A DNA stretch of 64,000 nt from Adiantum capillus-veneris (Eukaryota; Streptophyta; Polypodiopsida; Polypodiales; Pteridaceae). Location: contig CM043962.1 of NCBI GenBank assembly GCA_014529385.2, forward strand, positions 89,059,180 to 89,123,179, read 5' to 3'. Below are positions 14,233 to 25,965 of this stretch, one piece after another. How positions within the stretch are numbered: position 1 is the first letter of the stretch; the number at the start of each line of letters is the position of its first letter. The notes beneath the pieces were generated by a model. That model saw only the letters and a list, made by a program, of their open reading frames with translations, was not told where the DNA came from and searched no databases. The position numbers were made by a program, and so were the translations under genes.

Positions 14233-16006
14233 TATCACAGTAGTTGACCATAGTATACCTACTCAAAACCTAAAGAATTCCAAAAAGAACTCGGAATTGA
14301 TACTGATAACCTACTTTGTGCATGGGCTACCTTATGGGTATGGGCTCCTACCTAGCTCCAGCCAATTTCACTTAATACCCTATTTTAGGCCTTTACCTGG
14401 GCGTGTGGTGATTTTATTAGATACATTTCTATCATTATATCGCGGCGCGTATACTACCTGCTCTACTAAACCGAGCTGGAGATTAGGGTTACCTGGCTCG
14501 AGGTCTCTACCTACCTCACCTTCGGCTGATACAACACCCCCGCATATGAGTACATCCTCCCTGCCTCCTCTACCATATAAGGTGAGGGGCATTTCCCCTC
14601 ACTTAGACGATGTTCAGTTCTGTTCTTTTCATTTTTAGTTGCTGGGTTGCATCGATTGGTTTGGGAAGGAAAGATGCTTGTTCTATTGATGCATCTCTTG
14701 ATTACATGTGGTTGGACGCTCAATACCTCACAGGTTGGGACCATTTTTCTGATGGCTTTCTTACTAGAAAATAACGTAAAAACGTTCATACATATGGTTA
14801 TTGGTGTTTTGACACAATTGATGGTCAAGATAAAGCTTGAATACCTGGTGGGTGTGCTGGTTATACATGATGATACTGGTCATTTTTCTGATAATTGCAG
14901 TGGGTTATGCTACATTCGTTATAAAAAAAAGGGGGGGAGCTTATACTAGGCCTGGTCTAGCTGGACTCTACATCTTTAGGCTTTAATTAAAGAGTAGATG
15001 GTTCTGATTCTTCCATTAAACAGAGCTGGACTGATATACATGGTTTTCACAAATGGGGCTTTCTTTCTGCATGATACTGATTACATATATTCACTCCAGT
15101 TGTTTGGTTGCTACTGTGCTAGAATATCACATCAAATTTATCATACATAGACTATTTGGATTTATTTTCAAGCAAATGGTAAGTATAAAGGCTAAATGCC
15201 TGGTAATGGTGCTGGTTATGCATGGATTTTCTGGTTACTGGAAAGCTGCCATATCCTGATAATTATAGTTGTAACTGACTGGATTTTTACCTAATCTTAG
15301 CTCCTAGGAGACGATTGTGAGTTTACTACTGCTCACTACCTCCACATCCCTAATACTGCCATATTCGAATACTGGCCTTTTTGGGATTCTTTTGAGAAAT
15401 TGGTTACTGGCTGCTCACATTAATAAAGGGATTTACTTTTGTGTTGTTGGCTTCTTGACTGGTGGTGAACTGCATGCTGATATCAGATATTTCTTGTATA
15501 TGGTTATTATTTTGGTTTTTGACACTAATGGTAAGGATAATGGCTGAATGCCTGGTGGGGATGCTGGATTTGCATGCAAGATTCTGATTACTGGAAGGTA
15601 AGTTGCTGGTTATGCTGCCATATTCTGATGGTTGCAATAGGATAGGATACATTCAACAAAAAAAATAGGGGAGTTCATACTTGAGGATTTGGCTTGGTCG
15701 AGCTGATTACTTCTTGCTTTTACCTTGGAAATTTGATTGCAAAGGGGAATGCTCTATGTCCTTTTTTGGTTGCTAAGGCAAAGAGATAATATATATTTTT
15801 AGCTACTGATATTCTGCTGGCATTGCAGTAGGACTTGGTATCATTTGTGATTAGAAGCACAAAATAAGATTCTCTCTAAAAACCTATATGGTTTGCTTGT
15901 TGGCTTTGTTTTACCTACAAACAGGGATTAGTTGGCATTGGAATGTAGTTTTAGCCTCTCTACCTGTTAGTTAAAGGGGGGAGCTTGTAATGGGCCTGGA
16001 CTAGCC

Positions 16007-16212
16007 GGTCATACTTGCAAGTTACAGGCCTAATCTAAAGGAACATTGCAATAGGGTACACTGGTTTTTTATGCCATTTTCTGGTTCAGACTGGTTCACA
16101 TCAATAGCTGGTCATACTTGCAAGTTACTCAAGCTTAATCTAAAGGAACATTGCATAGGGTACACTGGTTTTTTGTATGCCATTTTTTTGGTTCAGATTG
16201 GTTCACATCAAT
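16007..16212. repeat. ~105-bp tandem duplication
   Basis: Two adjacent units begin GGTCATACTTGCAAGTTAC and end near TGGTTCACATCAAT, with small differences. They lie in the 3' third of the 3.4-kb insertion. Confidence 0.8.
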
Positions 16213-16979
16213 ATATGAGGTTTCTTTGTCTTTTCTTTCTGGTACTAACTGATCCTCTGCTACTGGGCTGAAGTATAGCAGATACAAGTAGATTCTCGAT
16301 ACTAGGGTTGCTCGATATTTTAAAGTGTTGACACTCACTCAAGCTTACTTTATGGTTGCTGATTTGAGTATTCCATACTGGATCCTACTTGGATCTACTA
16401 CTCTGTTTTTTTACTAGTCTCTGACTGGATCCTACTTTGATAAACTTAGTTAAATCTGATGTTTGAAATCTTGGTAGCACTACTAGTTCTGCTACCGAAA
16501 TGGGACTCAAGAAAAATATATGAATAACTCTAGCAAAAAATAAAGGATGAAAAATCCTCGAGACTTTAAATATGCAGGACAGTAGCTAGTTAAAATTGTT
16601 TAAGTTCGAATGGATAACAACTGATAGATTCTTTGAAGCCTACCATACGTAGCCAAGTCTAACATGTCTGTTGTCTTGACTATATGGATGCAGGTGAGAA
16701 TTCTATCTTGGATTAAAGAGGGTTAACTTGCTGCAGTCCGACTCTGGAAGCATTTGATGTTGCAATTGGGATAGTTTTTGATACCTTTGTACAAATCCCT
16801 TTGGAATGATACTTCACTCTTACTATATTGTACAGTTTTGATTCAAAGGCTGAATTGTTTCTGTACATATCTTTGCCTTGACATCTTTAGCCAGTCGTCT
16901 TTTTGACCATTTTGTTCAATTGGTGTGTTATTTATTAAAAAACAACAGCTACACACACACACACACTCACACACACATA

Positions 16980-17076
<97 letters not shown>

Positions 17077-17078
<2 letters not shown>

Positions 17079-17137
17079 CTAAAGGCGCGCGGAGACAGCC
17101 ACCTACGATTTGGATGTCTGTAAGCACGCCTTTAGTA
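17077..17137. repeat. 61-bp hairpin unit c (copy L)
   Basis: The outer stem is the same TACTAAAGGCG with CGCCTTTAGTA. The inner stem is AGACA with TGTCT instead of AGAGA with TCTCT, a compensated change. It corresponds to 45666-45726 in copy R. Confidence 0.85.
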
Positions 17138-17179
17138 CTGTGGAGAGGCAAGGAGAACGAGTGGGAGAGAGGGAGTGTA

Positions 17180-17212
<33 letters not shown>

Positions 17213-17222
17213 TTTGGTCTGC

Positions 17223-17304
<82 letters not shown>

Positions 17305-17418
17305 TCTCTCTGTGTGTGTTTGTGTCATAGAGAGAGGAAGGAATAGTGGAGACAAGGGGGAGAGAGAGAGAGAGAGTCTGTGTGTGTGTGTTTGTGTCAT
17401 AGAGAGAGGAACGAATAG

Positions 17419-17497
<79 letters not shown>

Positions 17498-17517
17498 TTC
17501 TATTTTTATACAGTGGA

Positions 17518-18540
17518 ATGGCTAGAACAAAGGCCACTGCAAGGAAGGTGGGCAAGGGACTAGGGTTAGCAGCTAAGGCAAGTAGTAGATCTGCAACCCC
17601 AATGAAGAGACCTGGAACACCAAATAAAATTTTGAAAGGTCCAAGGGTGAAGAAGTTACAGAGCTGCATGGGACTTTTCAGAGAAATCAACAAGGCACAA
17701 AAATGTGTTGATTTGTGCATACCAAAGCTGCCCTTTCAGAGGATGGTGAGGTCCATTTGTGAAGAAGCTACCTGGGGCACTAAAAGGTGGAAAGTGGTTG
17801 CATTGATCGCTTTACAAGAAGCAGTAGAGGACTTCCTGCTTGAGTACTTCAGTGACATGACCATTATAGTAGCCCATGCCCACAGGGTGACTGTAATGGA
17901 CAAAGACAGTGAGACACTAAAAAGGGTAAGGTGGAGGTATGAAAAACTTCTGGTCCCCAATGTCTGCAGGGATAAGAAAATGAGGGAAATTTTTCTTTAC
18001 CCCCTTGAGCTATTGCCACAAGTCGCAGTTGTAGATGTCACACATGATGTTAATACAAGGGCAAGGGCAGAGACGGTTGCTCGCCAAAGAGAAGACATAA
18101 GGGAAGCAAAGCTTAAGGAGAAAAGTAAAGTAGCAGTGGAGTCCTGGAGGCAAAGAGAATGCAATGTGACCCTATCCATAGATGCAAGCAACAAAGATAC
18201 TCTACTTTCAATGAAGGATGGTTTGCTTGCAGAGATACCATTTATAGATGGAGCGAGAAAGCTGGCTCTGGATACAGTGGACATTAATATATTGCTGGAT
18301 CCAGATGCTTAGATCTCAGATACATTTATCTATGCTTGTCTTAAGTAAGTTTTAATATTTTGATAACTTTGAAAACTCAAATGATAGGTGTACGAACTCA
18401 GGTACACTCCCTGCAGTTTGATCAAAAGTCAACTTCCACCGCACACCCACACGGAGGTGTTTCTTCTTGATCCACAAATGTCAGTGATTATTAGACAGAA
18501 GAACAGTCCATCTGGCACATTTGAGAGTTGGTTCCTCCAG
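17518..18540 (+). CDS. H3 histone (CENH3-like) domain fused to the start of a Ulp1-like protease (copy L, truncated)
   Basis: ATG 17518 opens 264 codons. Residues 1-12 (MARTKATARKVG) mimic the H3 tail, keeping Lys4 and Lys9 but with Val for Ser10. The histone fold spans about residues 52-138: LFREINKAQK, KLPFQRMVRSI, ALQEAVEDFL and HAHRVTVM align with H3 helices. RW at 90-91, AL-x-ALQEA-x-EDFL and a loop 1 one residue longer than H3 recall plant CENH3. A charged, coiled-coil-like linker follows (about 165-215). TAG at 18310 replaces a Gln codon kept in copy R. Downstream a 57-bp GT-AG intron (18345-18401) leads in frame to the first part of a Ulp1/SENP domain, cut at about 18540 by a deletion. 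The intron is unusually short, so the splice is tentative. Confidence 0.75.
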
Positions 18541-18546
18541 AGTTGG
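18540..18546. other. Junction of the ~4.2-kb internal deletion in copy L
   Basis: Left of this point the sequence matches copy R near 44265 (Ulp1 domain); right of it, copy R near 40000 (end of ORF-6). A short GGCC-like overlap is present at the join. The missing block holds the protease core, acidic tail, palindrome array and phosphatase gene. Confidence 0.8.
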
Positions 18547-19794
18547 CCATTCTCTTTATCAAACACTTCCACATCCACAACAGGATTATCTTCCAAACCT
18601 GCAGAAACCTGGTCCATAGGAATGTACTTACCTCTGAGCATTTTTGATCGCATATACCAAAAGGAGACTAACAACGATTGGCTTGCAATCATGTACTTGA
18701 CAACTAGAGTGTCAAGCGCGACCTCGCACCGTATGCAAATCTTTTCCTTAACATACCATCCTCTGTCAAGAAGTTTGTCACAGGATGACTGCTGAAATGA
18801 CTTGCAGATGAACATAGTTTTTGTAACACGTATATTGTAGTTATGAAACAACTCTATGAACAATGCAGCATGACAAAAGTTTGCAATTCTAACCAGTTTG
18901 GTGGGAATAGAGCTACGTAGAGACCTCTGTATATCCTTGTAGAGCTTACTTCGCATTGCCTCCACCATTGTTTCCTCAGGAACTGGCCAGTCCATAGTGT
19001 TCCAATTGGTTGGTAAAGGCACTTTCACCAATATGCCATTCTTATTCCCTGGGCAGAGTTGGTAGAAGTGGTCATAGAAAAATATTCCTTCATCAGCCAG
19101 GCTTTTGCTGGTTCTCCCTGAATACTATAGAGAACCAACGTGGGCATGAATGACAAGGAAGAGGCCTATTATGCACTCAGAGGCTCCCATTGCTCATAAG
19201 AAGAGGGATAAACATCTGCAAAATATATAACAAGAGTTAAACTAAGAGTATCAATAAGTGAAAATGACAAATCTAATGTAGTTGAGATGTGAAGAATGGA
19301 GCCACTGCTCATAAGAAGAGGGATAAATGTTGCAAAATATATAATAAAAGTTAAAATGAGAGTATCAATAAGTGAATGACAAATCAAATGCAGTTGAGAT
19401 GTGAAGAATACTTACAATTGCAACGTGGTTGATGTATATATGACACATTTCCACCGTTTGCTATCACGTCTAGATGGGTAAACACATGCTGAACAAGAAC
19501 TTCCTTTACTGATCTTTTGCCGATTTCAACTTTGAAATCCAACACCCTAGCCTTCCATGCTGAGCGGTAAACATTGATAGCACTAGACCTCTTGGCTCTT
19601 CTTGGTTGCATGAGGACCCATGAACCTTTGTTTATCCTTTGTCCAACCCATTGGTTCTCTGCACTTATTGAAGTTGATATTGTCATTGATGATATGCTAC
19701 TACTTGGTCTTCTAGGCAAAGTGCAGGTGTTGCTAGTTGGTGTGAGAGACCATAAACACCTAGAGCTTCTTAGGCGGGAAGATGTGGAAGCCAT
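18546..19794 (-). pseudogene. ORF-6 of the transposon (copy L, truncated)
   Basis: Counterpart of the intact ORF-6 at 38746-40187. Exon 1 (19794 to about 19416) starts MASTSSRLRSSR. The intron carries the same duplicated segment as copy R. Exon 2 has lost one base near 19180, shifting the frame, and its last part is removed by the large deletion. The central segment (19031-18560) still reads clearly. Confidence 0.7.
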
Positions 19795-20114
19795 AGCTCT
19801 GAGAGAAAAGATTTAGTGGAGGGAGATTCACTTTGAAAGTATCCTAATGGAGGGAAAGTGTTTTATAATTCCAATATCTTGTGCGGGCTTAATGGTCACC
19901 CTCCAGTACGTTAATGACCATAAGAGAATATCAGCAGTGGGACCACACATGCAGCTAACAGCTCAGTAAAAGCAAAGAAGTTACGATGCCACAATCCTAG
20001 ATTCGTGAAAGTTTTTAAAAGATTTTCCTATTTCTTGAGTTTTTCCACGTGTTTTCCTACGTAACGTAGCCCTCCTGCTCATTGGACGTGCTCTATTTTC
20101 TCTCTCTTTCATAT

Positions 20115-20147
20115 GGCCCTCCAAATGACCTCGAAAATTTCCTAATG
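20115..20147. repeat. Right terminal inverted repeat of copy L
   Basis: Reverse complement of 6135-6167 with one mismatch, ending CCTAATG. The next two bases are CT, equal to the two bases before the left TIR. Confidence 0.93.
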
Positions 20148-20528
20148 CTTCAAGAGGCCTCGTAAGCTCTCTCTCCTCTTGGAGAGGAAAGGAAATCCCA
20201 TAAGCACGAAGACTTTTGCAAGAGAGAGAGTTTAGAGTACATGACAATAGTTGAGGACCGGATTCATATGGAGCCGGTCCCCCCTCCAATAGGTATTTGT
20301 ATTATAGTTTCTCCCATCAAGAGAGACTTGGTACAATACAATCTTTGTGTTTCTTGTGACTTAGGTGATGCAATGAAGATGGAAAGCTTCATGCATCACA
20401 AGCATAACATAAACTTTGTAGAAAGCATTAACTATCCCAATCCTCATTCCCAAGGCCTCAAACACCTTCGAAGGTGGAGAGAGCTAGTGGGGAATGAGGA
20501 TACAGAAGAGGAAGAAGAAATATTTCAT
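20148..20528 (-). mobile_element. Gypsy-1 leader and gag start, displaced by copy L
   Basis: On the minus strand the gag frame continues from 6134 into this stretch, with a possible ATG near 20200. The border between the 5' LTR and the leader lies somewhere here; I could not identify a standard tRNA primer site. A small hairpin (GGACCGG / CCGGTCC, about 20255-20280) is present. Confidence 0.6.
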
Positions 20529-20925
20529 AGGATAAAGAAATAGTTCCTCAGTTATCATCACTCTTCTTGCTAGTATACACAGTAGCATAGTAATGGAGAT
20601 GGAGAAGATGGCAAGCTTAAGCATTGAAGGATGGCTCTTGGTTGGATTTGCATTCCATAGCCAAGAGTGTTGGTTGTAGGCTCTCACTTCTCACAAGCTT
20701 GGAGAAGGAGGTGGAGTTCCTCAACTTTCACCAAGTGGGAATGATCCACAAAATGAGTGTGTGTGTGTGGTGTATATCCCCCTAGCACCCCCCTTGCTTG
20801 CTTGGGGCGAGTTGTAGCTTTTCTACATGCTTCAAGCTCATTGGACCCCTCTCCCCCTAGCCAATGACATGTAGCATGCAGTAAAGTACATGGGTAGTCT
20901 TTTGACAAGTGTCCTCCTTACCCCT

Positions 20926-20976
<51 letters not shown>

Positions 20977-21745
20977 AAATATCTAGATATTTTTTGGATG
21001 GAACTAGAAGCTCATTGGAGCCCTCTTTAGCCCAACCAATAGCATTCAAGCACACCCATGTGGTTAAGCTTAGGGAGAGTCTGACATGGGTCCCAAGTGC
21101 CCTTTGAGAAAAGGGGTGCCTTTTGGGTGAGTGGAAGGTTAGTCAAAGATTCCCCTAACTTTGGGACTTTCATGCATAGGAAGCTTCTCAAGCACCCTCC
21201 TCATTAAGTGTGTAGGGTCTCTTTTTGACTCAAGCACCTTACTCCCCATGCATGAGAAGCTTCTCAAGCACCTTCCTCATTAAGTATGACAAGTACCTCA
21301 AGTACCTTAGTCATCAAGCATGACAAGCACCTTAGGTCGAGTTCCCACCTCAAGCTCAGCCCTAGCTTGCCTAAGGTCAAAGGCAAGTTTAGGTTGGGTT
21401 CCCACCTCAAGCTCAACCCTACCTTGCCTAAGGTCAAAGGCAAGTTTAGGTCGGCTTTCCATCTCAAGCCCAGCCCTAGCTTGCCTAAGGTCAAAGGACT
21501 TTTAACACTAACCATTGGAGGTCTTTAATGAAGCTAACCCTAAGGTCTTTTAAGCTCCATTAGTTAGCCTTGCTCTTTGACAGACCATCTCTCATTTGGG
21601 CCCCTTTACCATTGGCCCCGTGTTGAGATAGATCTATAAGCACATGTTATATTCTAACCCTTGTTCCCGTTTATTATCCCACATTAAATGATCAGTTTAA
21701 TATGAGAAAATCATTTGGGTTGGTTAGATATTAGATTTAATGACA
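20529..21745 (-). mobile_element. 5' LTR of Gypsy-1
   Basis: Direct repeat of bases 1-1223, including the GA tract (20933-20971) and the three 57-bp units (about 21333-21500). The outer end on the minus strand is TGTCATTAAATC at 21745, where it abuts Gypsy-2 integrase coding sequence in mid-domain. This is the right border of the Gypsy-1 insertion; the flanking five bases are TGTAG (21746-21750), and the matching target duplication would lie left of the window. The LTR may extend below 20529. Confidence 0.85.
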
Positions 21746-21914
21746 TGTAGATAACAACAATAATGTCCATATCACTTAAAATCCATGGAAATCTCTTTCC
21801 AAGGGTCCTTTGGAATAGGCAGTGGCATAAGAAGGCCATGAGTTTTACCATGGTGTCGCTTGACATGTTGACAAACAATGCAGTGTAAACAAATTTTGCA
21901 ACATCATGCTTCAT
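21746..21914 (-). pseudogene. Gypsy-2 integrase, zinc-finger to first Asp
   Basis: The minus strand reads CLHCIVCQ (the CC half of the integrase zinc finger), then IPKDPWKEISMDF with the first catalytic Asp, and is cut by the Gypsy-1 LTR. The His half of the finger lies across Copia-A, at about 27800-27870. One short frameshift separates them. Confidence 0.8.
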
Positions 21915-22141
21915 TGTTACCATATACATGTGGTAGTGATGTGTGTGAACACACTAGGACCGCTGGGGCATTTTTTCCCTCTTTAGGAGGTTTTTTCCCC
22001 CGTGCATTGTATATACGCCCATCACTCTAGGACTATCCATCTTTCCATTGCACACTAAGTAATACACTCTCTATTGTGTGCCTTGAGCTTCCTTCGTCTT
22101 CTCCAAGCTGTGTGTGTTTCTCTGCAACCCTAATTCCAACA
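21915..22141 (+). repeat. 5' LTR of Copia-A
   Basis: 227 bp, TG...CA ends. A TATATA-like stretch occurs near 22010. It differs from the 3' LTR by seven substitutions and no indels. Confidence 0.95.
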
Positions 22142-22156
22142 ATTGGTATCAGAGCA
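22142..22156 (+). promoter_or_regulatory. Primer-binding site of Copia-A
   Basis: ATTGGTATCAGAGCA directly after the LTR contains TGGTATCAGAGC, complementary to the 3' end of initiator Met tRNA, the usual copia primer. Confidence 0.92.
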
Positions 22157-22504
22157 GGTCACATCCTCCCAGGCTTAGTCGTCAGTTGCTCCAGCACACG
22201 CCTGCTCACTTCCTCCGATTTCAGTGAGCTTTGACGAGCGATCGCAAGTCGACACAAAATTTTGCGAAAGCTAGGAGAGCTTGGTCTGCTCAGAATTTTG
22301 ATTTGGGCTCATTTCGGCCTTCGTTTCCACTACAGGCAGTACTGCACATGCTATTTTATCATTTTGTGCAGAATTTTTGTCAGTGCCGTTTTCTGCATAA
22401 TAGGTGCCTTATAGTCTTCTACGGTTTGTGCTATATAGCACAGGTTGTTCCCGCTTTGTTTCTCCTATTTTCGGGCAGTTTTCACATCAGGTGCAGCATT
22501 TACC

Positions 22505-23089
22505 ATGGCTGACAACAACAACACAGATGTGTTCAAGATGTTTGCTGCTGAGGACAGGTTGGATGGGGACAACTACCCTATGTGGGCTTATATGATGCAA
22601 CATGTTCTTGTGTCAAAGGGTGTCTGGAACATTGTGCAGGGCATTGATGTACGTCCTGAATCTGATGATGTAGGCGATGTTGCAGGTTTTGCTGCAAGGA
22701 TTGCAACTGTTAGAGTTGTTTTGCCTACGACAGAACAAGCTTGTTGGGATGTTAAGGATGCGTAGGTGTTAACCCTCACGGCTCACGGACACCCTATTAC
22801 CTACGACGGATGTTGTAACCTATGGCGGAAATTGTATTATTTATTTGGTAGAGTCAGGTACCTGGCTTGTCAGTCCAATAGGAAAAGGGTAAGAGTGATC
22901 GTCGATGAGAGGCGCAATCTAACTGGGACATTCAAGGGATTAGTTGGCTAAGCATGGGCGCCCAAGTGTGAATGGGGCAAGCCCATACAAAAGTCATTCT
23001 AAACCTAAAATGTATCATTCTCTCATTTGTGCAATGCAAGAAGAGTGCTCTTGCGCCATCTCCTTGTGTACTAGTGTGTGTGTGTGTGT

Positions 23090-23164
<75 letters not shown>

Positions 23165-23179
23165 TGTGTGTGTGTGTGT

Positions 23180-23228
<49 letters not shown>

Positions 23229-24130
23229 TCAAGCATTGCGGCGGCACGACGGCGGTGAAGCGGTTGAGTGCGACGTAGCGGCGTCTCCTTCTTCTTCGCG
23301 ACGAGGAATCCTCCACGGCAGGAGCATAGAGCGGTGAGTGACACACCATTGCCCTGTTTTGAGCTTACTAGTTAAGCTAGTTGTGTGCTTGGAGCCGTCT
23401 GTGGCTCGCACACAGTGTTAGGCAAGTCCCTTGCTTCGACAGTGCGGCAAGGAGCACACAGCAGGCTCATGCATTGATTGCGTTATCTGTGAAGCGCACC
23501 ATTGTTCCTCACATCCAGTCAGCAAAATCTGCAAAACAGGCTTGGGATATTTTAGCAGGTCTTTATGCAAGACGCAATGAGGCTAAAATTGCTTTGCTGC
23601 GTAAAGAGCTAGAGTCGAAGATTATGCATGAGGAAGATGATATGGACACTTTCCTTGCTAGTGTCAAGGATATAAATGAGTAGCTTATTTCTGCAGGTGA
23701 AGTCATTTCAGACAGTTCCCTTGTGCAAACTGTTCTTAATGCCTTACCAGATTTCTACCAGACTTTTGCTAGTACTTGGAGACTGATGACCCAAGGAAAT
23801 CCTGAAGTTGTCAAGTTTGATGCATTATGCACATTGCTGTTACAAGAGTCACTTTCTAGAAAAAACAGGACTAGGCAGCGTGCAGTTGAACGGGCTTTTA
23901 TTGCTTCTCAAAGAAAGGGTGGTAACAGTAATGCAACTACTTCTTATGGTTCTGCTGCGAGTGGCAAAAATTCTGTTCCTAATGCTTCTGCTGGCAGTAC
24001 TTCGTCTAGCAATTCTGGTGATAAGGGAAAAAAGAAGATGCGTTGCCATTATTGTAAAGCCAATGATCACTTGATCAAGTCGTGTCCTACGTTGAAGGCC
24101 AAAGAGGCTAAGAAGAAAGAGGGTGGTTCC
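22505..24130 (+). pseudogene. Copia-A gag with zinc knuckle, split by a solo LTR
   Basis: ATG 22505 starts a copia gag (DGDNYPMWAYMMQHVL, an N-terminal family motif). It is interrupted after codon KDA by the solo LTR and resumes at 23466 with QAHALIALSVKRT. The gag core continues to a CCHC knuckle, CHYCKANDHLIKSC, at about 24041-24082, then a Lys-rich stretch. A TAG at 23681 splits the second part. Confidence 0.88.
22767..23460 (+). mobile_element. Solo LTR inserted in Copia-A gag (694 bp)
   Basis: The insert begins TGTTAACCC and ends GCACACA. It is flanked by GTAGG (22762-22766) and GCAGG (23461-23465), a 5-bp duplication with one C-to-T change. Removing the insert and one GCAGG restores the gag frame exactly. 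It contains a GA tract (23095-23161) and a GT tract (23162-23226). No internal retroelement sequence is present, so it is a solo LTR left by LTR-LTR recombination, from a family not otherwise seen in the window. Confidence 0.85.
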
Positions 24131-25965
24131 ACTGCAAATGCTGGTTCCACTACAAATGCAGCCATTGTTGAGTCTTCTGTGCAAGGAGACTATAATGCTG
24201 ATGTTGATGCAGAATGGGCTTTTAGTGCAGAGTGCACTTACAATCCTGCTGTCCATGATGCATGCTTGTCAGTTGCTGCAGATTCACATGTGTGCTATTT
24301 CGATAGTTGTGCTGCAAAGCACATTACCTCACATCGTGAATTGTTTACCTCTCTTGAGTCTGTCCCTCATGGGAATTCAGTCACTTGTGCCAACAATGCC
24401 TCTTATCCAGTTCAGGGAGTTGGAAAGATTGTGCTTACTGCTGCTAATGACAGTTCTTTCACACTTGTTGATGCACTTTATGTACCTGGGATCAAGAAGA
24501 ATCTCTTGTCTGTATCCGCACTTGCTAGACTTGGACTTGTAGTCAAATTTGTGGATGACAGATGTATAGTTCATGATCTCAGTTTTGGTGATGAAATTGT
24601 TGCATCTGGGCTTTTGTGCCGTGGGATGTATAAACTCACTTTGTATGACAAGTGTAGACAAAATTTTGCAAATGCTATTGCAGATTCAAGGGCTATTTCA
24701 GATGCAAAACTTTGGCATGCACGTTTTGGTCATCTGAATTTTGCCAGTTTGCTGCATTTGCAAAAATCTGATATGGTTGCTTCTTTGCCGCCTCTTGAAG
24801 CACCTGTCAAACATGTTTGTGAAGGTTGTATTTTGGGTAAGATGCAGCGTTCTAAATTTCCAAAGGATCAGTTCGGGCCACATGCAGGTTGCAGCTTGTG
24901 CATAGTGATGTTTGTGGGCCCATGCAAAGTCCGTCCTTGGGCAATTACCTTTACTTGGTGACTTTCATTGATGATTACTCCAGGCATGCATGGGTATTTC
25001 CGCTTAAAGATAAGTACGAAGTTTTTATGTGCTTCAAACAATTTCTGGGTATGGCTGAAAATGTCTCGAAATGTACTATGGGCACCCTCCGTTCCGATCG
25101 AGGGGGGGAGTATATGTCTCATGAATTTAATGCATTTCTTGCTAGTCGTGGGATAAAACACCAATGTACAGTGCCTTATACACCTCAGCAAAATGGTGTT
25201 GCTAAGAGGAAAAACAGGTCACTGACGGAAATGGCATGATGTATGGTCAAAAGTCAAGCTTTACCGCATTCTTTTTGGCTTGAGGCCATCATGTGTGCCA
25301 CTTATGTACTTAACAGGTGTCCTACGAAAGCTTTGCAGTCTACTACTCCATATGAAGCATGGCATGATAGAAAGCCTTCTATTGAGCACATGCGTGTTTT
25401 TGGCTGTTTGGCATATGCTTTGGTGCCACAAGTGCAGCGCAGAAAATTGGATGATAAGGCTGTCAAATGTATTTTTGTTGGTTATAGTGCTGAAAGCAAA
25501 GGTTACAGGTTGTATCATCCGCAAAAAAAACGTATTCTCGTTTCACGGGATGTAGTGTTTGTGGAAGATTTTGTTCAGCCCTTGCTGTCATGTACCAGAG
25601 ACAATAATGTAAGCTCACATGACATTTATGACACTTTGTTGCCTCTTTTCAGTGGTGGAAATACGAATGTAAGTTCCAATGAGGCAAATGTACAGCCTAT
25701 GGGGGTTTCTAAAAATGTTTTAGATCAGCCTATTACTGATGCAAATGTACATGATGTACTTGATGAGGAAAGGGCTGACAATGAGCAGGCTAGACGTATG
25801 CCAAAATGGCTGGTGCACACTTTGCGTGACAGTAAATTGGATGCACCTTTGTCTAGTCATACTCGTTCACGCTCTCACCATGCATCTTATGCATCAGATT
25901 GTTATGCTTTGAATGTGTCTAGTTTACATGATGTTGAGGAGCCTCTGACTTTTGATGAAGCATAG
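24131..25965 (+). pseudogene. Copia-A protease and integrase
   Basis: The protease site reads FDSCAAKH, where family members normally have Asp-Ser-Gly. The GAG-pre-integrase HHCC finger is seen as WHARFGHLN ... CEGCILGK. The integrase core has LVHSDVCGPM (first Asp), LRSDRGGEY (second Asp) and QQNGVAKRKNRS, where the third catalytic residue, normally Glu before RKNR, is Lys. A frameshift near 24885 and stops at 25238 and 25963 break the frame. The C-terminal part has the DKAVKCIFVGYS phrase usual in copia. Confidence 0.9.

Noticed and set aside
14647-14949. A 100-codon hydrophobic ORF in the 3.4-kb insertion
   Set aside because: The same sequence recurs in diverged form nearby without keeping the frame, so it is a non-coding repeat.
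20241-20543. A 100-codon plus-strand ORF before the Gypsy-1 5' LTR
   Set aside because: It runs antisense to the element leader and into the LTR; the acidic end comes from a GA-rich stretch. I see no domain.
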